A stretch of 49,833 nucleotides of DNA from Saprospiraceae bacterium (GTDB taxonomy: Bacteria > Bacteroidota > Bacteroidia > Chitinophagales > Saprospiraceae): positions 1 to 49,833 of the forward strand of contig JARGNR010000047.1 of the NCBI GenBank assembly GCA_029212405.1, given 5' to 3'. Made by a program: the position numbers and the translations under genes. The notes beneath the pieces are model-generated. The model saw only the letters and a program-made list of their open reading frames with translations, was not told the DNA's origin and ran no database searches. Positions 43,857 to 49,833 of this stretch are shown here, piece after piece. How positions within the stretch are numbered: the first letter of the stretch is position 1; every line of letters begins with the position of its first letter.

Positions 43857-44611
43857 TTGCTGTTTGGATACGCTCTTTGAAGAAATTGTAAATCGGCTAA
43901 GATAAAACCTAATTGTTCGGAATGTAACCCATTCTTTCCGCCTTCTTGTGGATATTCTACTTCTGGGATTTTCAGGGTTGCTTCTTCACATACGCTTCGA
44001 AATTTTTCCCATGCCCTATTTCTAATGCGTTCGCAATCTACAGCAATACCCTTCAACGATTCCTCTTTTTCTATTTTTGATGGTATAAAAGCTTCATCAA
44101 AAAAGCGGATTAAATCAGATAATGCTTCTTGCATTTTAGCATGACTTTCTTCGGTTCCATCTCCTAGTCGGATCATCCATTCAGAAGAATATTTCAAATG
44201 ATAGGTAGCTTCCTTAATTGTCTTTTTTGCAATCTCTGCCAGTCGGATATCCGACGAATTTCTCATCTCCGTCAAATGATAATAATGGTAACAATCAAAC
44301 ATAAACTGTCTCACTATGGTGTGACCAAAATGTCCATTTGGCTGTTCAACTAAAAGAATATTTTTCCAGTCTAAAATATCTCTTTTGTACGGATAATCAT
44401 CTTCTGTTTTACCATTCCCTTCAATTTCGGCAGCATAGGAATACAACACTCTCGCCTCTCCTATCAAATCCAGAGAAATGTTTGTGATGGCAATGTCTTG
44501 CTCTAGAATAGGCCCATGCCCACATAGCTCTCCCAATCTCTGCCCTAAAATCATGGCATTGTCAGCTAATTGAAGTACATATTGCAATAGAATATTTTTG
44601 TTCTTATCCAT
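43850..44611 (-). CDS. paaC: Phenylacetyl-CoA epoxidase structural subunit PaaC
   Basis: 253 residues, ferritin-like helical protein: LQLADNAMILGQRLGELCGHGPILEQDIA, SLDLIGEARVLYSYAAE, QPNGHFGHTIVRQF, and KEATYHLKYSSEWMIRLGDGTEES. PaaC forms the structural partner of PaaA in the multicomponent monooxygenase that epoxidises phenylacetyl-CoA. It starts 15 bases after paaB and overlaps paaD. Confidence 0.96.
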   Translation of the reverse strand: MDKNKNILLQYVLQLADNAMILGQRLGELCGHGPILEQDIAITNISLDLIGEARVLYSYAAEIEGNGKTEDDYPYKRDILDWKNILLVEQPNGHFGHTIVRQFMFDCYHYYHLTEMRNSSDIRLAEIAKKTIKEATYHLKYSSEWMIRLGDGTEESHAKMQEALSDLIRFFDEAFIPSKIEKEESLKGIAVDCERIRNRAWEKFRSVCEEATLKIPEVEYPQEGGKNGLHSEQLGFILADLQFLQRAYPNSNW

Positions 44612-44626
44612 TCCTTAAAATTATAG

Positions 44627-44914
44627 TTAGATATATTCTAATTCATCTGGTAAATCATAAAATGTAGGGTGTCGATAAATTTTATCTTCTGCAGGATCAA
44701 ATAATGATTCTGATTCTTCTGGATTAGAGGCAGTAATATATTTTGATTCTACTACCCATAAACTTACACCTTCTTGCCTTCTGGTATATACGTCCCTTGC
44801 ATTATTTATCGCCATTTCTGCATCTGCAGCATGAAGGCTTCCAGCATGTTTATGAGACATTCCATTTTTTGATCGAATAAATATCTCGAAAAGAGGCCAA
44901 TTTTTATTTTCCAT
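44627..44914 (-). CDS. paaB: Phenylacetyl-CoA epoxidase subunit PaaB
   Basis: 95 residues, the usual small size: WPLFEIFIRSKNGMSHKHAGSLHAADAEMA, NARDVYTRRQEGVSLWVV. PaaB bridges PaaAC heterodimers in the epoxidase. It starts one base after the paaA stop. Confidence 0.96.
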   Translation of the reverse strand: MENKNWPLFEIFIRSKNGMSHKHAGSLHAADAEMAINNARDVYTRRQEGVSLWVVESKYITASNPEESESLFDPAEDKIYRHPTFYDLPDELEYI

Positions 44915-44915
44915 G

Positions 44916-45872
44916 TTAAGCGACTTGACTGTTGTTAGAAATCTTATTTACTTTTTTGTTGGCATAAGCAACCGCAGCATCTCTTACCCATTGTCCTTCT
45001 TCATGTGCTTTTACCCTTGCTGCCAATCGTTCTTTATTACAAGGCCCGTGTCCTTTCACAACTTTCCAAAACTCGTCCCAATCGATTTCTCCGAAATCGT
45101 GTTTCTGTTTTTCTTCATCCCACTTCAAATCTGGATCAGGAATCGTAATGCCTAAATAATCTGCCTGAGGCTTGGTCATATCTACAAATCGTTGTCTCAG
45201 TTCATCGTTCGAAAAACGTTTAATTTTCCATGCCATAGATTGAGCGGAGTGTGTAGATTCTGCATCATTCGGACCAAACATCATTAATGCAGGCCACCAC
45301 CAACGATTCAATGCGTCCTGTGCCATGGCTTTTTGTGCAGGACTTCCTTCACAAAGCGTCAGCATGATTTCATACCCTTGTCGTTGATGAAAAGATTCTT
45401 CTTTACATACTCTGACCATTGCACGAGCATAGGGCCCATATGAGCATCGACAAAGCGGTACTTGATTCATTATCGCAGCACCATCTACCAACCAGCCGAT
45501 CGCCCCTATGTCTGCCCAAGTTAGGGTTGGGTAATTAAATATGCTAGAATATTTAGCTTTTCCAATATGTAATTGATCAATTAATTCATCTCTTTCTACA
45601 CCCAGTGTTTCCGCCGCCGAATACAAATACAATCCGTGACCTGCCTCATCTTGTACTTTGGCAATCAATCCCAGCTTTCTCCGCAAACTTGGTGCTCTAG
45701 TAATCCAATTCCCTTCAGGCAGCATTCCTACTATTTCAGAATGTGCATGCTGGGAAATTTGACGTATTAATGTTTTTCTATATTTCTCAGGCATCCAATC
45801 TCTGGGCTCTATCCGCTGATCCGCGTCTATTTTTGCCTGAAATCTTTCTTCTAATGATGTTATTTCTGTCAT
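44916..45872 (-). CDS. paaA: Phenylacetyl-CoA epoxidase catalytic subunit PaaA
   Basis: 318 residues, di-iron oxygenase subunit. Family text is clear: [44 protein letters not shown] (iron-ligand ExxH), [15 protein letters not shown] (second ExxH), and the C-terminal [19 protein letters not shown]. It is first of paaABCD and lies behind a TATATTTG promoter with a perfect dyad over its -33 region. Confidence 0.97.
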   Translation of the reverse strand: MTEITSLEERFQAKIDADQRIEPRDWMPEKYRKTLIRQISQHAHSEIVGMLPEGNWITRAPSLRRKLGLIAKVQDEAGHGLYLYSAAETLGVERDELIDQLHIGKAKYSSIFNYPTLTWADIGAIGWLVDGAAIMNQVPLCRCSYGPYARAMVRVCKEESFHQRQGYEIMLTLCEGSPAQKAMAQDALNRWWWPALMMFGPNDAESTHSAQSMAWKIKRFSNDELRQRFVDMTKPQADYLGITIPDPDLKWDEEKQKHDFGEIDWDEFWKVVKGHGPCNKERLAARVKAHEEGQWVRDAAVAYANKKVNKISNNSQVA

Positions 45873-45893
45873 ATCTCTTTTGGATTTGAATCA

Positions 45894-45901
45894 CAAATAT
45901 A
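45894..45901 (-). promoter_or_regulatory. paaABCD promoter, TATATTTG
   Basis: The plus-strand caaatata is TATATTTG on the minus strand, 22 bases before the paaA ATG. Confidence 0.6.
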
Positions 45902-45911
45902 ACTATAAAAA

Positions 45912-45925
45912 CGAACAGTTGTTCG
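45912..45925. promoter_or_regulatory. Perfect dyad, candidate PaaR/TetR-type operator of paaABCD
   Basis: cgaaca-gt-tgttcg, 6-bp arms with 2-bp centre, located 10 bases upstream of the -7 element, over the -33 region. The layout C-N-AAC ... GTT-N-G with the same spacing resembles the Thermus PaaR operator (CNAACGNNCGTTNG) as I remember it. No regulator gene is in the window. Confidence 0.5.
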
Positions 45926-46078
45926 CTAAATGGAATAGATATTAAAAAAATTCAATTTCCAAATTGATTTCATGGCTATTCATTTCACAAAATCAACTTC
46001 ACTATAGAATACTCCTGTCCTTATATTAAACCCGCTGAATTTTACGTTCTTTGTAACATATAAAGCAAATTGCTTCAA

Positions 46079-47239
46079 ATGGATATCTATAAAAAAAAGT
46101 CAAACTGGAATATATTTCTTGCTCTTTTTGGACTTTTAATTCTTATTATCACCTTGGTCTACTCCAACTTCTTAGCCAAAAATCTGATTCAAAAAGAAGA
46201 GGCCAATGCTAAAATATATGTCAAAGCAGCAAAAGATTTTCTTGAAAACTCTGGAGGATTGAATGAAGAGGTAGGCTTGCACGAAAATATTCTATTGGAC
46301 AATAAACTTCGATTGATCTTAGAAGATGAACAAGGGGTTTTGGAAGGAACCAATTGGGGAGAAGAAAAAGATCTTGATCAAGCGTTTTTATCCCAACAAA
46401 AAGAAGTTTTTCTTAACTCGGGGAAAGAATATCTTAGAGGTTCAGGCTACGCTGCAAAAGTCTATTATTTTAATACTGAATTGGTAGGCTACATCAACTA
46501 TTACCCGTACATCCAAATGCTCTTGGTAGGTTCTTTTATATTAATGGGATATTTTTTCATTACTGCTTCCAAGAGAGGAGAACAAAATAGAGTGTGGGCT
46601 GGAATGGCCAAGGAGACTGCTCATCAATTAGGAACCCCGATCAGTGCAATCATTGCTTGGATTGAACACCTAAAACTCACTGAAATCGATGAAGAACAAG
46701 CTGAAATTGTTGAAGAATTAAGAAATGACGTGAATCGATTGGAATTGGTAGCAGATCGTTTTTCTAAAATTGGGTCTGAACCAGTTCTTACTGCCACCAA
46801 TATTTATGCAGAAATAGAAAAATGCAAACTTTATATGGAACGGAGGGCTCCTAGAAAAGTAACCTTTGACTACCCTCAGAAATCTGATGGAAAATTAATT
46901 GTAAAAATTAACCAACATTTATTTGATTGGGTGATTGAAAATTTAATCAGAAACTCATTGGATGCAATGGATGGAAAAGGAAAACTAACCTGCGTAATTT
47001 ATGAAGATGGCGGCTGGGTCACCATAGATATTTCCGATACGGGAAAAGGGATTCCATCATCAAAATTTAACACCATATTCCAACCTGGGTTCACAACCAA
47101 AAAAAGAGGTTGGGGGCTTGGCCTTTCTCTAGCAAAGAGAATTATTGAAAATTATCACAACGGAAAAATATTTGTGAAAAACTCAAAGCCAAATGAGAAC
47201 ACAACTTTTACCATTAAATTGCCAAAAGCAATCCTGTAA
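46079..47239 (+). CDS. Sensor histidine kinase
   Basis: 386 residues from ATG 46079 (a TTG three codons earlier is less likely). Two membrane helices (NIFLALFGLLILIITLVYS; MLLVGSFILMGYFFIT) flank a ~110-residue periplasmic segment. The H-box has His182 (KETAHQLGTPISAIIAWIEHLK), followed by the N box (IENLIRNSLDAMDG, Asn288), DTGKGIP, and FQPGFTTKKRGWGLGLSLAKRI. The HisKA variant with AHQLGTP is frequent in Bacteroidota. No response regulator is adjacent; signal and partner are unknown. Confidence 0.93.
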   Translation: MDIYKKKSNWNIFLALFGLLILIITLVYSNFLAKNLIQKEEANAKIYVKAAKDFLENSGGLNEEVGLHENILLDNKLRLILEDEQGVLEGTNWGEEKDLDQAFLSQQKEVFLNSGKEYLRGSGYAAKVYYFNTELVGYINYYPYIQMLLVGSFILMGYFFITASKRGEQNRVWAGMAKETAHQLGTPISAIIAWIEHLKLTEIDEEQAEIVEELRNDVNRLELVADRFSKIGSEPVLTATNIYAEIEKCKLYMERRAPRKVTFDYPQKSDGKLIVKINQHLFDWVIENLIRNSLDAMDGKGKLTCVIYEDGGWVTIDISDTGKGIPSSKFNTIFQPGFTTKKRGWGLGLSLAKRIIENYHNGKIFVKNSKPNENTTFTIKLPKAIL

Positions 47240-47316
47240 GACTACTGATTCATTCTAATTTTTCAACAAGCGTATAAATTATACCCTTCTATACCCATCC
47301 TCTAATTAAAACATTT

Positions 47317-47324
47317 TAACTTTG
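47317..47324 (+). promoter_or_regulatory. pheT promoter, TAACTTTG
   Basis: Full TAnnTTTG match, leaving a leader of about 55-60 bases before ATG 47384. I see no attenuator-like hairpin/leader peptide in that leader. Confidence 0.55.
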
Positions 47325-47383
47325 TCCCCCTTAAATATAGACTTCGCGTCTGACTTTATTATCACTAGGTGAAAAAGTAAATT

Positions 47384-49822
47384 ATGAAGACATCATTAAG
47401 TTGGTTGAAAAACTATGTTGATTTAGATTTGGAAATCAATGATTTATCAGAAATTCTTACCACAATTGGTTTGGAAGTCGAAGGAGTGGAAGAAGTAGAA
47501 ATGATAGAAGGAGGGTTAAAAGGTGTGGTTGTAGGCCATGTAAAAACCTGTGAGAAGCACCCTGATGCAGACAAACTTTCATTAACTACAGTAAATGTAG
47601 GTGGCGAATCTGATCTACAAATTGTATGTGGTGCTCCAAATGTAGGTCCTGGTAAAAAAGTTTTGGTGGCAACTATTGGCACCACACTTTACAATGACGA
47701 TAAGCCTTGGAAAATCAAAAAAGGAAAAATAAGAGGACAAGTTTCGGAAGGTATGATCTGTGCAGAAGATGAATTGGGCTTAGGAGCAAGCCATGATGGT
47801 GTCATGATCCTTCCAGAAGACACCGTTGTGGGCACCCCCGCAGCAGAATATTTTAACATCGAAAGTGATGTGGTTTTCGACATAGGCTTAACACCCAATC
47901 GGTCCGATGCAACCTCTCATCTTGGAGTAGCAAAAGATTTGCATGCATATCTTAAAATCAACCATGGCCTCACAAAAAGTGTAAAAGAGCCAGATATAAA
48001 CGGATTTTCAGTAGAATACAACAGCTTCCCTATTGGAGTTGAAGTAAGAGATAAAGTTGCTTGCCCAAGGTACTCTGGACTTACCCTTTCCAATGTAAAA
48101 GTAGGTGAAAGTCCTGAATGGATGCAAAATCATTTAAAAGCTATTGGCGTTCGACCCATCAGCAACATCGTAGATATCACCAACTATGTACTCCATGAAT
48201 TAGGTCAGCCGTTGCATGCCTTTGATGCGGACAAAATATCAGGAAAAAAGATAATTGTAAAAAAAGCAGAGCCTGGTGAAAAATTCTTAAGCTTAGATGA
48301 AAAAGAAAGAACCCTGAATGAGGAGGACCTCATGATTTGTGATGGTGATGAAAAACCCATGTGCATTGCAGGCGTATTTGGAGGTTTGAACTCAGGAGTC
48401 ACCGATGAAACTGTAAATATATTCTTAGAATCTGCTCATTTTGAAGCAGGAAATACTAGAAGAACAAGTACACGCCATCTATTAAGAACTGATGCTGCAA
48501 AAGTATTTGAGAAAGGAAGTGATCCAAATATTACAGTTTTTGCCCTTAAAAGAGCTGCACAATTGATGGTGGAATATTGTGATGCCACAATTTCATCAGA
48601 AATCGTTGATGTCTATCCAACTGAAATAAAAGCAAAAGAAATTAATCTGAGCTATGCAAAAGTCAACAGGCTTATAGGAGCAGATATCTCAAGGGATGAA
48701 ATTCATAATATCCTTAGAGCAATGGAAATGGAAATCAATCCAATAAATGATGACCAAATAAAGGTGAGCGTGCCGACCAATAAAGCAGATGTCATTCGCG
48801 ATGTTGATCTTATTGAAGAGATCTTACGAATATATGGGTTCAATAAAATTGAAATTCCTACGAAGGTAAGTAGTACGCTATCTTTCACTGAATTTCCTAG
48901 CAAAAGAAAGATCATTGAAACTACTGCCAATTTCCTATCCTCAATTGGTTATAATGAGATGATGGGCTTATCATTAATTGAGTCTAAAAAGTATGAGGAT
49001 AACTATCCATTAGATGAAAAAGAGTTTGTTTATATCAATAACACCTCAAATATTCATTTGGATATTATGCGGCCAGAATTAATGGTCAGTGGGTTATTAT
49101 CGGTACTCCATAATCATAATAGACAACAACTGGATTTACGTTTATTCGAATTCGGAAAATCCTACATTAAAACTGAGGAAGATTTTAAAGAAACAGAATT
49201 CTTGACCCTTTTTGTATCTGGGAAAAGAAGATTGGAGAGTTGGAGACATGACTTCAAACCTCAAGCAGACTTTTTTGACATTAAAAAGACGGTAAACAAT
49301 ACCTTAGGTAGATTGGGAATTAGTGGATATCAAGTTTCAGAATTGGAAGATCCTCGACTTGCTTATGGATTGAAATACCATAGAGGACAATCAAATCTTG
49401 CAATAATTGGAGAAGTAGACGCCACTATTTTGAACAAATTGGGTATTAAAAACTCTGTGTTTTATGCTGAAATCCCATTAAAAATGATGGTGAAGTCCGC
49501 TAAAAGTGCCAAAAACACCGTAAAAAAAATAAGTAAATTCCCTTCCATCAGAAGAGACTTAGCTTTGGTCGTTGACAAAGGAGTGAAATTTGAGAACATT
49601 CAAAAACTGGCTGTCAAGGCGGATAAGAAACTATTGAAAGAAATCAATCTATTTGATGTCTATACCAATGAAGAACATGTAGGGAAAGGTAAAAAATCTT
49701 ATGCAATAAGTTTCCAATTTGAAGATAACACAAAAACGTTGAATGATTCTGAAATAGATAAAGTGATGAAGAAATTAATCGGGTCATTCACACATCAATT
49801 GGGTGCTGTAATACGAGAATAA
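47384..49822 (+). CDS. pheT: Phenylalanyl-tRNA synthetase beta subunit
   Basis: 812 residues, near the family's ~800. Domains in order: N-terminal domain (MKTSLSWLKNYVDLDL), tRNA-binding/EMAP-like domain (about 40-150; VVGHVKTCEKHPDADKLS, IVCGAPNVGPGKKVLVA), B3/B4 editing region (SNIVDITNYVLHELGQPLHAFD), B5, the catalytic-core-like region (EFPSKRKIIETTANFLSSIGYNEMM) and the C-terminal anticodon-binding FDX-ACB domain (KFPSIRRDLALVVDKGV ... FTHQLGAVIRE). With PheS (not in the window) it charges tRNA-Phe. It is complete: the stop is 11 bases from the window edge. Confidence 0.98.
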   Translation: MKTSLSWLKNYVDLDLEINDLSEILTTIGLEVEGVEEVEMIEGGLKGVVVGHVKTCEKHPDADKLSLTTVNVGGESDLQIVCGAPNVGPGKKVLVATIGTTLYNDDKPWKIKKGKIRGQVSEGMICAEDELGLGASHDGVMILPEDTVVGTPAAEYFNIESDVVFDIGLTPNRSDATSHLGVAKDLHAYLKINHGLTKSVKEPDINGFSVEYNSFPIGVEVRDKVACPRYSGLTLSNVKVGESPEWMQNHLKAIGVRPISNIVDITNYVLHELGQPLHAFDADKISGKKIIVKKAEPGEKFLSLDEKERTLNEEDLMICDGDEKPMCIAGVFGGLNSGVTDETVNIFLESAHFEAGNTRRTSTRHLLRTDAAKVFEKGSDPNITVFALKRAAQLMVEYCDATISSEIVDVYPTEIKAKEINLSYAKVNRLIGADISRDEIHNILRAMEMEINPINDDQIKVSVPTNKADVIRDVDLIEEILRIYGFNKIEIPTKVSSTLSFTEFPSKRKIIETTANFLSSIGYNEMMGLSLIESKKYEDNYPLDEKEFVYINNTSNIHLDIMRPELMVSGLLSVLHNHNRQQLDLRLFEFGKSYIKTEEDFKETEFLTLFVSGKRRLESWRHDFKPQADFFDIKKTVNNTLGRLGISGYQVSELEDPRLAYGLKYHRGQSNLAIIGEVDATILNKLGIKNSVFYAEIPLKMMVKSAKSAKNTVKKISKFPSIRRDLALVVDKGVKFENIQKLAVKADKKLLKEINLFDVYTNEEHVGKGKKSYAISFQFEDNTKTLNDSEIDKVMKKLIGSFTHQLGAVIRE

Positions 49823-49833
49823 ATTAACAGTTT

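Overview
The window reads as a chromosomal segment of a low-GC member of the phylum Bacteroidota, probably Saprospiria-like (the class is an inference). The sequence signs are: two proteins with type IX secretion (T9SS) C-terminal sorting domains (one type A, one CHU_C/type B), a giant HYR/beta-helix surface protein, SprB-type repeats, a LytTR regulator, lipoproteins with regulatory-like domains, and repeated Bacteroidota promoter elements TAnnTTTG. Most genes are chromosomal housekeeping; one accessory, toxin-bearing stretch lies at about 31.7-38.0 kb.

Layout. 0-6.5 kb: the 3' part of a giant secreted beta-helix/HYR adhesin. 6.95-8.7 kb: a LytTR gene, a decayed ORF, a 242-bp tandem repeat array ending in a tRNA-Cys-like copy, three back-to-back perfect hairpins and tRNA-Cys(GCA). 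8.9-15.5 kb: ahcY, a small unknown gene, a lipoprotein / ECF sigma / membrane-anchored barrel-like protein cluster, and rlmN. 15.8-20.2 kb: SPOR protein, SRAP protein, scpA, hemD, a GT2 glycosyltransferase and a VanX-type dipeptidase. 20.5-31.9 kb: T9SS cargo with thrombospondin-3 and dockerin-like modules, dinB behind a dyad operator, a lipoprotein, a PurF-type amidotransferase, a CHU_C surface protein and a YpdA-type reductase. 31.9-38.0 kb: accessory region. 38.0-49.8 kb: paaG, PBP4, a rimB-like/rimK pair, a lytic transglycosylase, paaABCD, a histidine kinase and pheT.

The most interesting part is the accessory region. The last ~146 bp of the ypdA-like gene is present twice (31731-31876 and 34545-34690), and the 2.8 kb between holds a truncated signal-peptide/SprB protein, an orphan gene, a decayed excisionase-type HTH, a start-less toxin-like C-terminal domain and an ATGA-overlapping partner gene broken by a 54-bp AT-rich insertion. 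Just beyond lies an apparently intact pair: a Sec-exported protein with a C-terminal TNT-type (NAD+ glycohydrolase) domain, overlapping by ATGA with a four-cysteine zinc-ribbon-like protein that is the natural candidate for its immunity factor. Together they look like a hotspot for polymorphic toxin/immunity cassettes anchored at the 3' end of a core gene.

Regulatory signals are unusually readable: leaderless GTG starts for rlmN and scpA (same TTTG-N4-GTG spacing), a full TTG-N19-TAGATTTG promoter for the VanX-type gene, and perfect dyads over the promoters of dinB and paaA.
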